DNA of 15,122 nucleotides from S010-17 sp036478895 (GTDB taxonomy: Bacteria > Bacteroidota > Bacteroidia > Flavobacteriales > Flavobacteriaceae). The notes under the pieces were generated by a model. That model saw only the letters and a program-made list of their open reading frames with translations, searched no databases and was not told where the DNA came from. The stretch covers positions 1 to 15,122 of the forward strand of contig JAZGEV010000111.1 in NCBI GenBank assembly GCA_036478895.1. Reading direction: 5' to 3'. Below are positions 1-7,979 of the stretch, in pieces (within the stretch, counting starts at the first letter, position 1; each line of letters starts with the position of its first letter). Both the position numbers and the translations under genes were made by a program.

Positions 1-1
1 T

Positions 2-871
2 AATTTAAATAATTTTCTTGCCACTCCTTTAAATAAAATACAAGAAACTTGGGTAGAAAATAATGCTTTGCAAGCAGAAGAATTGATTTCTTTTTTAGAG
101 AGTAATTCGAATTCTGTTGAAGCGCAAACAGCAACGTTTAATATATTTGATATTATCCTAAACGAAAACATAACAGATAATGAAAGGTTAAATCAAATTA
201 TAAATATAATAGAGCAAATTGATAATTCTATCAATTCAAGTAATATTATTGATTATTCTACTGAAATTCTAAGGTTAGAAAATTGGATAAAAACTCACGG
301 AAATATACCATTTGGAGATTATATTCAAAGTTTAGTGCTTGATTTAAATAACATGACTTTAGGTGAGGTTCAAGATATTTATGTTTTAGTTAAATATCAA
401 AAAGCAAGACTACAAGGCTTATTAATGTTAGCAATTATTAGTCCAGTTATTGAAGCAATTGCTCCTTTTATTGAATTTGCTATTATCGATGCTTCTTTAG
501 GCGCTGCAATCCCTTTAATCTCTAAAATACCGTTAAGTTTTGTAACTAGAGGTGTTAAATTAGAAGCTATGATTCTTGAGACAACTCAACTTGGAATTCA
601 AGGTAATAATCAATTTGTTAGAATGGTACATGCTCAAAATTCAGCAACAAAAGCTGAATCACTATTTTCCACTTTAACAAAAGATGCTATATTTACTCCC
701 CAAACAATTACAACACCTCTAGGTCAACTAATAAAAGCAGATATGGGTAATGGTAATTTTATTGTTTTACGATATTTTTCAGCTACAAATCCATCTGCAT
801 ATGCTGTCGTCGAATATAATTTTCAACAAATTCTATCAACTAATTCTTTTGAAATTAAATTCCTACCATGA
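2..871 (+). CDS. 3' end of a large modular protein with a C-terminal polymorphic-toxin-like domain (5' end outside window)
   Basis: The frame is open to the left edge, giving 289 visible residues, so this is the tail of a longer gene. A TTG at 68 could be mistaken for a start, but it has coding sequence before it. Visible residues 1-138 are mostly helical and acidic. Residues 139-174 form a hydrophobic stretch (LLMLAIISPVIEA onward), as in the pre-toxin segments of large bacterial toxins. The last ~72 residues run from KAESLFSTLTKD through MGNGNFIVLR to EIKFLP. This matches the pattern I know from CdiA/Rhs-type C-terminal toxins of the BECR (RNase-like) class: an 'A..LF..LT' helix, a 'GNG..I.LR..S' strand pair and a final 'IKF'. 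The stop overlaps the next start (ATGA), as is usual for toxin/immunity pairs. Seen: frame, hydrophobic stretch, motifs. Inferred: nuclease toxicity and contact-dependent delivery. A non-toxic surface-protein end remains possible. Confidence 0.7.
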   Translation, partial: NLNNFLATPLNKIQETWVENNALQAEELISFLESNSNSVEAQTATFNIFDIILNENITDNERLNQIINIIEQIDNSINSSNIIDYSTEILRLENWIKTHGNIPFGDYIQSLVLDLNNMTLGEVQDIYVLVKYQKARLQGLLMLAIISPVIEAIAPFIEFAIIDASLGAAIPLISKIPLSFVTRGVKLEAMILETTQLGIQGNNQFVRMVHAQNSATKAESLFSTLTKDAIFTPQTITTPLGQLIKADMGNGNFIVLRYFSATNPSAYAVVEYNFQQILSTNSFEIKFLP

Positions 872-1305
872 AAAAAATAAATTTATTTCAAAAAACATAT
901 ATTGACATTCTTTGTCCTTTATATACTGAAAATTTATGGCATATTATTTCTTTGATCAATAATAATCAGATTTCTCATAATGAATTAAAAACAACTGTTT
1001 TGAGTATATTAAATTATCTTTTAGAAAACAAAATATTGTTTGTTATTGACGAAATTATAGACAATAAAACGTTTATTCGCAGTAAATTAAATAAAGACCA
1101 AACTATACAGTTCATTGATTCAAAATGGAATGAAAAAATTGATTTTATGGATTTATATCTTTTAGCTTGGTTTAGGTTTGAAGACTGGTATATTGATGGT
1201 TTAACCAAAAAAGGCTTAGTTTCAATTAAAGATTGGCAAAAATTTGTAGCTAAAGAAATTGGTGATCTAGAAAAGTGGATAAATAATAATAAACCAAAAG
1301 AATAA
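868..1305 (+). CDS. Small soluble protein, probable immunity protein of the upstream toxin
   Basis: This gene encodes 145 residues with no signal peptide or membrane segment, so a cytoplasmic location is expected. Its ATG overlaps the stop of the preceding gene by 4 nt, implying translational coupling. The N-terminal half is helical (ILNYLLENKILFVIDE). The C-terminal half is acidic and rich in aromatics, with a WFRFEDWYIDG segment around residues 101-111 and the end DLEKWINNN. Short acidic, Trp-rich proteins directly behind a toxin tip are typically immunity proteins. The overall look, with 'IL..LL..GKI' followed by a W-rich end, is weakly reminiscent of the DUF596 family, but I cannot confirm this. 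The immunity role rests on position and size, not on a catalytic or binding motif. Confidence 0.62.
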   Translation: MKKINLFQKTYIDILCPLYTENLWHIISLINNNQISHNELKTTVLSILNYLLENKILFVIDEIIDNKTFIRSKLNKDQTIQFIDSKWNEKIDFMDLYLLAWFRFEDWYIDGLTKKGLVSIKDWQKFVAKEIGDLEKWINNNKPKE

Positions 1306-1307
1306 AT

Positions 1308-1442
1308 ATGCTAACCATTTTCTATTGCCTTATTGGTTACTGCGCTTTACAAGTAATTAGCATCTTATCAAAAATAGTATTCAAAAAGAAAATTGTAAAT
1401 AAATCTAAGAAAAGGTATTTTAAGAGGATATTCGAAAAATAG
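1308..1442 (+). CDS. Possible 44-residue membrane peptide
   Basis: An ATG two bases after the immunity gene stop opens a 44-codon frame ending in TAG. Residues 2-21 are strongly hydrophobic (LTIFYCLIGYCALQVISIL). The rest is a basic tail rich in Lys and Arg (KKKIVNKSKKRYFKRIFEK). This is the layout of a single-pass small membrane protein with the tail in the cytoplasm. No ribosome binding site is obvious, which is normal in Bacteroidota. Very short frames arise easily by chance in AT-rich DNA, but the hydrophobic-then-basic layout and the position right behind the immunity gene argue mildly for a real gene. No family is recognised. Confidence 0.27.
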   Translation: MLTIFYCLIGYCALQVISILSKIVFKKKIVNKSKKRYFKRIFEK

Positions 1443-1698
1443 AGAAATCAAAGAATAGAGTTTAAACCAATTAAATAGATGTCTACAAGGTAAAGAAAGA
1501 GAAAAAATATATGGTAAAGCTTAAGTAAATAACATTTAAATTCTTATTAAGAAACTTTAAAAGAAACCGTTCACAATTTCATAACCAAGGAATTAATACA
1601 GCATTGCGAAAATAATCAGTATATTTGCGATAGAATTGGCTTTGGGGCTAGATTGATTAAGTAATTAATTAGCGAAATTCTTTAAAAGTATTAACTAT
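1443..1698. other. Gap without recognisable gene
   Basis: Including the doubtful 44-codon frame before it, the gap between the immunity gene and the GHMP kinase is 393 nt. I see no tRNA, no convincing frame and no terminator with a T run. A short palindrome TTCTTATTAAGAA lies at 1541-1553, but its single-base loop makes it unlikely to be an RNA hairpin. The only regulatory-looking element is a -7-like box at 1620-1627. Confidence 0.5.
1620..1627 (+). promoter_or_regulatory. Possible -7 promoter element for the GHMP kinase gene
   Basis: TATATTTG matches the Bacteroidota -7 consensus TAnnTTTG and lies about 70 nt before the kinase ATG. No TTG is found at the usual 19-21 nt spacing upstream. 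The nearest, at 1604-1606, leaves only 13 nt, so this is half a promoter at best. Confidence 0.4.
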
Positions 1699-2631
1699 AT
1701 GAAAGGACCTTTATTTTACGCAAAAATTTTATTATTTGGTGAATACGGCATCATTAAAGATTCCAAAGGATTGGCAATTCCTTACAATTCGTTTCAAGGT
1801 GCTTTGGCTAAAAGGATTGGAGAAAATCCAACCAAAGAAGCTACTAAATCAAATGAAAATTTATCAAAATTATACCAACATTTAACAACAATAGATACCA
1901 CAATTGTCCAGTTTAGATTAAAAGATTTAAAAAATGATATTGATGCTGGTATGTACTTTGATTCTAGCATACCACAAGGTTATGGTGTTGGAAGTTCGGG
2001 TGCTGTAATTGCTGCAATTTATGACAAATATGCTGAGGATAAAATTACGGTTTTAGAGAATTTAACAAGAGATAAATTACTAAAATTGAAAACTATTTTT
2101 TCTGAAATGGAATCTTTTTTTCATGGAAAAAGTTCTGGTTTGGATCCTTTGAATTCCTATTTAAGCTTGCCCATTTTAATAAATTCCAAAAATGATTTAG
2201 AAGCAACAGGTATTCCAATGCAACAAAACGGAAAAGGCGCTGTTTTTTTACTAGATTCCAATCAGGTTGGTGAAACACAACCAATGGTTGAAATTTTTAT
2301 GAATAAAATGAAAAAAGAAGGATTCCGTAAAATGATTCACGAAGATTTTACCAAATATACCGATGCTTGTATTTCCGATTTTTTACACGGTAATTTCAAT
2401 GCACTTTTTGGGAATGTAAAATCACTCTCTAAAGTTGTTTTAACCAATTTTAAACCTATGATTCCAAAAGCGTTTCATAAACTTTGGCAACAAGGTATTG
2501 AAACTAACGATTATTATTTAAAACTATGTGGCTCTGGCGGTGGCGGTTATATTTTAGGTTTTACAAAGGATTTTGAAAAAGCTAAAAAAGTATTAAATAA
2601 GTATAATTTAGAATTGGTTTACTCTTTTTAA
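1699..2631 (+). CDS. GHMP-family kinase, mevalonate kinase-like
   Basis: The product has 310 residues, close to bacterial mevalonate and phosphomevalonate kinases. The three GHMP motifs are present. Motif 1 is AKILLFGEYGI (8-18). Motif 2, the phosphate-binding loop, is GYGVGSSGA (94-102). Motif 3 is LCGSGGGGYILGF (276-288). SGLDP at 146-150 carries the likely catalytic Asp149. The expected reaction is ATP-dependent phosphorylation of mevalonate or a related alcohol in the cytoplasm, within the mevalonate route to isoprenoids that Flavobacteriia use. Substrate cannot be proven from motifs; phosphomevalonate or a sugar is possible, but KILLFGEY fits the flavobacterial mevalonate-kinase-like group best. 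The usual partner diphosphomevalonate decarboxylase is not in this window, and the gene stands alone between foreign-looking neighbours. The ATG at 1699 precedes motif 1 by seven codons and is the natural start. Confidence 0.85.
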   Translation: MKGPLFYAKILLFGEYGIIKDSKGLAIPYNSFQGALAKRIGENPTKEATKSNENLSKLYQHLTTIDTTIVQFRLKDLKNDIDAGMYFDSSIPQGYGVGSSGAVIAAIYDKYAEDKITVLENLTRDKLLKLKTIFSEMESFFHGKSSGLDPLNSYLSLPILINSKNDLEATGIPMQQNGKGAVFLLDSNQVGETQPMVEIFMNKMKKEGFRKMIHEDFTKYTDACISDFLHGNFNALFGNVKSLSKVVLTNFKPMIPKAFHKLWQQGIETNDYYLKLCGSGGGGYILGFTKDFEKAKKVLNKYNLELVYSF

Positions 2632-2731
2632 ATGTTAAAAGAATAGTGCTTTTTTAAAAATTATATCTATAATATTTTACGCTTGTATTATTTACATTGT
2701 CATTCCATTCTCACGATAGTGAAAATCCAAA

Positions 2732-2769
2732 AAAAATGTCATTTTCTTTTTAAAGGAAATGACATTTTT
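2732..2769. terminator. Bidirectional intrinsic terminator between convergent genes
   Basis: A 13-bp perfect stem (2732-2744, AAAAATGTCATTT, pairing with 2757-2769) encloses a 12-nt loop. A and T tracts on both sides allow termination of the + strand kinase transcript and of the - strand operon ending at 2829. Confidence 0.8.
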
Positions 2770-2828
2770 CTCTTAGAATGTATTTTGTATTTAACACACT
2801 ATAATCTTGTTTAAACGAACTCCATCGA

Positions 2829-5804
2829 TTATAATTTCACAAATTTTGTATGCAACACGTTGCCATTTTCTAGACGTGCTTTTATTATTAGAACTGTTCC
2901 TGTTTTAATAGTTGTATTGATTCTAAAATTATTAGAATTTGGCTTGTCGTTTAATATCAATTTACCCAACAAATCATACACATTTAGTTCTTTTACAATA
3001 CTCTTGTTTTCTGTTTTTATACCAATAGTAGTTTCACTTTGATTGCTGGCTATTAATTTCTCATTAGCTTGTATTGTGTGGTTGTTTGTACTTAACGGAC
3101 TAGATCTAAACAGCAATTCGAAACGGTCATTAAATTCACCTATAGTTGCTGCATTAAAACTATAATTACTTATTTTTAAATCATGTAGTATCTGTAAATC
3201 GTTATCGCGTAAGTACACATTTTCGGTATCAAAAAAAGCATCCATTTCGTCAATTGTAATATGTAATATGCCTGTTTGCGTAACTTTCATTGATAGTGGT
3301 ACAATGCGTTCATCGGTATATTGGGCATAGCCTTGAATGGCATAGTGTGTGTTTCCGCTTAAAGAAGAAAAATCGAAATTATTTCCACTAAACAATCGTT
3401 TTCCATCAAATAATCTGTCGTGATCGTTGGTTGCATCATCGTAAAAACCGATTAGTATTTGTCTGAATAAATCGGAATCATTCGTCATATTAAGCCATAT
3501 TTGATGACCGTCTAAGGAAACTGGTGTTGTTGGTCTTTGATTGTCATCTGAATTATTTGTAGGTCTAAAAAAATCTCCGTTATTTGATTTTAATCGCATA
3601 TTATTTTGAAATAACACATTACCATTGGCATTTACCGATGCAAAAAAACCTTGGCAAGAGGCAATAAAGTCGGTTGGTTTTTGTCCACCAGTATTGGCTT
3701 GTACGCCACCAGCAGCAACCCAAGTTGCATAATCATTATTAGTGAAATTTTGTGCATCTGGACCAGGATTTACACCAGACATTTGCGTGTTATGTGTCCA
3801 AAAATATATAGTTCCAGATAATATAGGATTCTTTAACATAAATGAGATAGCATCAATACTAGACGGATAAGGGTTTCCTATAAGGTTATCATTATCTGCC
3901 AAATCTGTTTGGTTTGCGTCCAAAGAAACTGGTATGGTAATATCACCTGTATTAAAAGTATCGGTGAAATTTTTAGTTTCTGTATTTATAATATTGGTTC
4001 CAAATCCCTGTACAATATAGCCTTTTCCTGGTGTCATTGTTGAAGTGCTCGTAACCACTTGCCAATCGTTATTATTATCATCAAAAGTATCGGGCATACC
4101 CGTATTTTGGGGATAATTTCCGTCAAATAAATCTTCGAAATTTGCTGTTGTAAAATCGTAAATATTTGCAGGATTATTTGCTGCAAATACAGTTCCTATT
4201 ACATCACTTTCGGTTGGCGAAGACCAATAGGTGTAATCGTTTTCTAGATAATCATTTGTGGTGCGTTCTACTTTAAAAGTTCCGTTTCCAGTGACAGTTG
4301 CAGCAGCGTGAAATTGTGTAAAAGAACCGTTATTTTTCACTTCTATTTCGCCATCATTAACTAAATTATTGGTTAGAGACACGAATTCATCAGCATAAAT
4401 AGTTACTTTATTTCCTGCGTTTATTGTACACATACACGCATCAATATTACCATCTGTATTGGTATGATAATCTGCATCAATTATAGCGATATCATCTACA
4501 TTTGGCAGGGAATTATCACCAAAACCATCATCCCAAACACCAGCCGACCAAGTTCTAGTTACACCACTACAAGTATTATCACTTACGGTTGCATCTACAA
4601 CAAATAATTTACGTTTGTATAAAGACCACGTACCATCTTGATCTTGCACACGTACATGTAAATAATGATCACCATCGGCAAAAGCTAGAGGAATTGGCAC
4701 AGAAAAAATTTCTACAGCATTCATACTGTTTGTAACAGCTATTGGAATACCGCTACCAACACCAGGATCTGTATCTATAAAATATTCTGCGTCTACAATG
4801 GGCGTTGGTGTTAAATTACTATTACTTTCGTGAATAAAGAAATAAGCTCTGTGGTATAAACTCCACACATCAGCAGCACTTTCGTCTCGAACTCTTATAT
4901 GCAATACGTGTAATCCATTTGTTAAAGCGCCTGTTGGAATGCTAAAAACCTCATCTACTAGTAAACCATTGGTAATGGCAAGTGAATTTGCAGATCCAAC
5001 ACCTGGATCATTGTCTATAAAGTATTCTGCTTCAACTAAATTTGCAGGACTTACATTGCTGTTTGGTGCGTGAATAAAGAAATAAGATCTATGGTATAAA
5101 CTCCAAGTATTATCAGCATCCTTTACTCTAATATGTAATACGTGTAAACCATCGGTTAAAGCAGCTGTTGGTAATGTAAACGTATGATCTATAGCCATTC
5201 CTGCAGTAACTGGAATATTGGTTGCACTTCCAACACCTGGATCTGCATCAATAAAGTATTCTGCTGCAACAAGATTGGTTGGAACTAAATTATTATTTGG
5301 TGCATGAATATAGAAATAAGATCTGTGATACAAACTCCACGTATCATCGGCATCTTTTACACGAATATGTAAAACGTGTAATCCATTGGTTAAAGCAGCT
5401 GTTGGAACTGTGAAACTTTCATCAATAGTCATTCCTGCTGTTATGGGAATATTTGTTGCACTTCCTACGCCTGGATCTGCATCTACAAAGTATTCTGCAG
5501 CAACAACATTAGTAGCGACTAAAGTATTGTTTGGTGCATGAATAAAAAAATAGGAACGCTTGTATAAACTCCAAACATTATTTGTTCCTTTGGTTCTAAT
5601 GTGCAACACATGTAAACCATTGGTTAAAGCAGCTGTTGGCAAGGTGAAACTTTCATCAATAGTCATTCCTGGTGTGTTCACCACAATTGGTGTGGCGTTA
5701 CCAACTCCTGGATCGTTATCAATAAAGTATTCTGCATGGGTTATTTGACTATAACTTGTAATAAAAAACCCAATGCTTATAATAAATATAAGTAGGTTTT
5801 TCAT
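2829..5804 (-). CDS. Secreted T9SS protein with five tandem ~78-residue repeats
   Basis: The product has 991 residues. A signal peptide covers 1-20 (LLIFIISIGFFITSYSQ core). Five repeats start with AEYF at residues 24, 103, 181, 259 and 339. Each has DPGVG near its start, LHVLHIRVKD in the middle and W-SLY-R-YFFIH at the end; the fifth is the most divergent. Residues ~413-520 (TWSAGVWDDG onward) look like a beta-solenoid segment, followed by a region with the YTYWSSP motif (525-531) common in flavobacterial surface proteins. The last ~67 residues (KELNVYDLLGKLI to the end HTKFVKL) are a type IX secretion sorting domain, so the protein should cross the outer membrane and be anchored or released. 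It starts one base after the beta-helix gene stop and is the last gene of a three-gene operon. The role is probably adhesion or surface binding; no enzymatic motif is visible. Confidence 0.83.
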   Translation of the reverse strand: MKNLLIFIISIGFFITSYSQITHAEYFIDNDPGVGNATPIVVNTPGMTIDESFTLPTAALTNGLHVLHIRTKGTNNVWSLYKRSYFFIHAPNNTLVATNVVAAEYFVDADPGVGSATNIPITAGMTIDESFTVPTAALTNGLHVLHIRVKDADDTWSLYHRSYFYIHAPNNNLVPTNLVAAEYFIDADPGVGSATNIPVTAGMAIDHTFTLPTAALTDGLHVLHIRVKDADNTWSLYHRSYFFIHAPNSNVSPANLVEAEYFIDNDPGVGSANSLAITNGLLVDEVFSIPTGALTNGLHVLHIRVRDESAADVWSLYHRAYFFIHESNSNLTPTPIVDAEYFIDTDPGVGSGIPIAVTNSMNAVEIFSVPIPLAFADGDHYLHVRVQDQDGTWSLYKRKLFVVDATVSDNTCSGVTRTWSAGVWDDGFGDNSLPNVDDIAIIDADYHTNTDGNIDACMCTINAGNKVTIYADEFVSLTNNLVNDGEIEVKNNGSFTQFHAAATVTGNGTFKVERTTNDYLENDYTYWSSPTESDVIGTVFAANNPANIYDFTTANFEDLFDGNYPQNTGMPDTFDDNNNDWQVVTSTSTMTPGKGYIVQGFGTNIINTETKNFTDTFNTGDITIPVSLDANQTDLADNDNLIGNPYPSSIDAISFMLKNPILSGTIYFWTHNTQMSGVNPGPDAQNFTNNDYATWVAAGGVQANTGGQKPTDFIASCQGFFASVNANGNVLFQNNMRLKSNNGDFFRPTNNSDDNQRPTTPVSLDGHQIWLNMTNDSDLFRQILIGFYDDATNDHDRLFDGKRLFSGNNFDFSSLSGNTHYAIQGYAQYTDERIVPLSMKVTQTGILHITIDEMDAFFDTENVYLRDNDLQILHDLKISNYSFNAATIGEFNDRFELLFRSSPLSTNNHTIQANEKLIASNQSETTIGIKTENKSIVKELNVYDLLGKLILNDKPNSNNFRINTTIKTGTVLIIKARLENGNVLHTKFVKL
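4593..5735 (-). repeat. Five in-frame tandem coding repeats, ~235 bp each
   Basis: Residues 24 to 404 of the 991-residue protein consist of five units spaced 79, 78, 78 and 80 residues apart. Units 2 and 3 are nearly the same over most of their length (AEYF-DADPGVGSATNIP, LHVLHIRVKDAD, TWSLYHRSYF). Nucleotide similarity between units is high enough to allow recombination-driven change in copy number. Confidence 0.85.
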
Positions 5805-5805
5805 A

Positions 5806-6837
5806 TTATGGTTTTTGAGCTGCAGTAAAACGAACGCTTAAATTTTGTCCTGGTGCAATGATATTATTATTGATAATTACATCTATTGGATAGGGTTGTA
5901 AATCTGGACGACCTTGATGATCAAACGCAAAGTTTAAGCCGTGAATTCCAATGTTTGTTCCATCCGTTCCTGGAATTGCAGTGGTTAAATGGTAATCGTT
6001 ATTATAAAAATCATCTTCAGATCCTAAAGGTACACTTACAAAAGTTGGATTTGTATTATTTAAATTTGTAGGATTTAAAGGATCATCTTCTGGTAAATCT
6101 ATAACAGTTCCTCCAGCAAAATTGTAAGTTAAATTATTACGCATGCTTATATTTGGGCTATTATTTATTCTAAATTCAACCATATTACTATTGGTAGCAA
6201 TAAAAATATTGTTGGATATTTGTGTAAATACACAATTATTTATAACAAATTGAGAAGCACCACTAGTAGTACTTAAAAATATATTATTGGTCACAATAGT
6301 AGTTACCGCTAGATTAGATACTCCACCCAACATAAAATTATTTTTTATCACCCAACCCGTTGCGCTACTATTTATAGAAGCTGTTGATGTTGATGTAATA
6401 TAATTTCCATCAATAATCCAATTATCACCATTCCCCGAAATGGCTCCAACTTTGTTATGAATGATATGAATATCATCTCTATTACTATTTGCACCACCAG
6501 TAGCTATGTTACCTACATTTAGCCCAGTTACTAATGAATTTGCTGAATTTTCTCTAAATGATAATTGATTAACAGAAGCTACTAAGCCTTGTGTATGCGT
6601 TATAGGGTCGTGTCCTAAACCTATAAATGAAAGGGTTTTATCTACTATTACATTTCCATAGCTTGTTGCTGATGGATGAATATGTATAATATCACCAGAT
6701 GTTGCGGCTGTAATAGCTGCTGACAGTGTAGTAAACATTGCGCCAGATTGTGGCCTGTTATCTACAGTATGTACGGTTTGCGAAAAACTTGTAAAACTTA
6801 GTAGTAAAAGTAAGATAATGATTGCTGTTTTTTTCAA
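5806..6837 (-). CDS. Secreted right-handed beta-helix protein
   Basis: The product has 343 residues. The start is a TTG at 6837-6835. No in-frame ATG precedes it, and it places a classic signal peptide (KKTAIIILLLLLSFTSFSQ, to residue 20) exactly at the N terminus. Residues ~34-75 (FTTLSAAITAATSGDIIHI, then FIGLGHDP) are the usual opening of pectate-lyase-like parallel beta-helix proteins. The following region is a run of short Asn-rich strands (WVIKNNFM, TNNIFLS, ISNNIFI, SMRNNLTY) typical of helix rungs. No catalytic residues of polysaccharide lyases are evident, and no T9SS sorting domain ends the protein, so it may stay periplasmic or be co-exported. It lies 30 nt after the DUF4412 gene and 1 nt before the repeat protein gene, so it probably works with the latter. 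The family is clear, but the role is not. Confidence 0.78.
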   Translation of the reverse strand: MKKTAIIILLLLLSFTSFSQTVHTVDNRPQSGAMFTTLSAAITAATSGDIIHIHPSATSYGNVIVDKTLSFIGLGHDPITHTQGLVASVNQLSFRENSANSLVTGLNVGNIATGGANSNRDDIHIIHNKVGAISGNGDNWIIDGNYITSTSTASINSSATGWVIKNNFMLGGVSNLAVTTIVTNNIFLSTTSGASQFVINNCVFTQISNNIFIATNSNMVEFRINNSPNISMRNNLTYNFAGGTVIDLPEDDPLNPTNLNNTNPTFVSVPLGSEDDFYNNDYHLTTAIPGTDGTNIGIHGLNFAFDHQGRPDLQPYPIDVIINNNIIAPGQNLSVRFTAAQKP

Positions 6838-6867
6838 GATATAAAATTTTAAATGGTGTTTGTAATA

Positions 6868-7725
6868 TTAAAACCCAAAAGATTTGTATTCGTTTATTTT
6901 GATAATGAATGGTTTCTTTTCTAGAGAAACGCACGTCATTGTAACATTGTATTTTTTCTTTTTACTGCTAACGAAATTCATCTCCATTACCAATCCATTT
7001 TCAAATTTTTTTAACATTTTTGGATCAAATCCTTTTTGTTTTTTCTTTGGTTTATCACTATGAATCTGGTTAAAACTTATAGGAGCGTTTTCGGCAACAT
7101 AAATATTCATAGTGCCATCTTCAGTTATGGTTTTAAATCCTTGACAATGATAACCCAGTATGGTTTTGGTATCGGTTTTAGTGATGGTAAACTCATTTTC
7201 ATCTGCTTCTTCCTCAATATCATCATCAGGTATGTCAATTGTGGTTATAATTTTATTGCCTTCCATATCCATTAATGTGTGACTTACATTGCGTTGGGTA
7301 TCTAAAATGATAAACATATTAGCTGTAGGATTGTGTTTTTCTGTAGTGATTTTCATTCCCATATAATTGGCATCTTTTTTTAGGAAGTAATTCATGTTCA
7401 TATTACCATCTTTGGTTTTCATTTGCATGACATAGGTCCATTCAAAATCATACGAATCTGGCAAATTGTGTTTTTTTGCTTTCTTACTTTTTTTTGAAGT
7501 TTTAGAGTTTTTTTTACTTGTTTTTGTCGTTTTATCGATGGTTTCTTCGGTTTTATCAAAAGCATCGTCTATTTTTTTATTCACGCGTCTTTCTGCTCTA
7601 CGTTCAGCTTCACGTTCAATTTTTTCTTTGGCTTTTTTTTGTAGCTTTTTAAAAAATTGTGCTTGCGTTGTAGAGCTTACAAATAAGAACAAGATTGTAA
7701 TACTGATAATTTTTAGTGTTTTCAT
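6868..7725 (-). CDS. Exported DUF4412-type protein with a highly charged N-terminal coil
   Basis: The product has 285 residues. The signal peptide covers 1-22 (ISITILFLFVSSTTQA). Residues 23-86 are a Lys/Arg/Glu-rich helical stretch, probably coiled or nucleic-acid or surface binding (KKAKEKIEREAERRAERR, later many K-S-K). Residues ~90-270 look like the DUF4412 domain: paired strands such as YFLKKDANYMGMKI, MFIILDTQRNV and the 'TKTILGYHCQGFK' turn (186-198), with Cys194 in the place seen in this family. An acidic DDDIEEEADE segment lies in the middle. It is the first gene of the operon that continues with the beta-helix and repeat proteins. The family's biochemical role is not known to me. 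A weak -7-like box (7787-7794 read on the - strand, TAAACTTG) lies upstream without a matching -33. Confidence 0.75.
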   Translation of the reverse strand: MKTLKIISITILFLFVSSTTQAQFFKKLQKKAKEKIEREAERRAERRVNKKIDDAFDKTEETIDKTTKTSKKNSKTSKKSKKAKKHNLPDSYDFEWTYVMQMKTKDGNMNMNYFLKKDANYMGMKITTEKHNPTANMFIILDTQRNVSHTLMDMEGNKIITTIDIPDDDIEEEADENEFTITKTDTKTILGYHCQGFKTITEDGTMNIYVAENAPISFNQIHSDKPKKKQKGFDPKMLKKFENGLVMEMNFVSSKKKKYNVTMTCVSLEKKPFIIKINEYKSFGF

Positions 7726-7921
7726 AATTAATTAATTTTTAAAATTTTAATTTATTTCATATAAACAATTCTGTTACTAACACTTACAAGTTTATTAAAA
7801 TAATAACATACTTAAAAGATGTAATTAGTTTTTGGGTGTTTATGTGATGTAAGTGGTTGTTTTATTTAGTAATTGGTTTTATTTCTTTTTATTTAGTCAC
7901 TTGAACTTTGTTATTGTTAAC

Positions 7922-7956
7922 AAAAAAACCTAAATACTTTATATATATTTAGGTTT
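7922..7956 (-). terminator. Intrinsic terminator of the collagen-like lipoprotein gene
   Basis: An 11-bp perfect stem, AAACCTAAATA (7926-7936) with TATTTAGGTTT (7946-7956), has a 9-nt loop. On the - strand it is followed by a run of seven T. It begins 24 nt after the stop of the lipoprotein gene. Confidence 0.85.
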
Positions 7957-7979
7957 AATGATGAAATGGTTATTCGTTT

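Noticed and set aside
68..871. TTG at 68 as the start of a 267-residue gene
   Set aside because: The same frame is open and coding-like back to position 2 (ATPLNKIQETWVENNAL precedes it), so the gene enters from outside the window.
1014..1208. 64-codon frame on the - strand inside the immunity gene
   Set aside because: It is antisense to a gene with good context, without start-site features or a recognisable protein pattern.
1604..1627. TTG at 1604 as the -33 partner of the TATATTTG box
   Set aside because: The spacer would be 13 nt, well short of the ~19 nt expected for Bacteroidota promoters.
4593..5735. Regular repeats considered as a CRISPR-like or satellite array
   Set aside because: The ~235-bp units keep one reading frame and encode a conserved protein module; there are no short direct repeats with unique spacers.
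7787..7794. TAAACTTG on the - strand as a -7 promoter box for the DUF4412 operon
   Set aside because: It has one mismatch to TAnnTTTG, and no TTG lies at the right spacing, so support is too weak for a feature.
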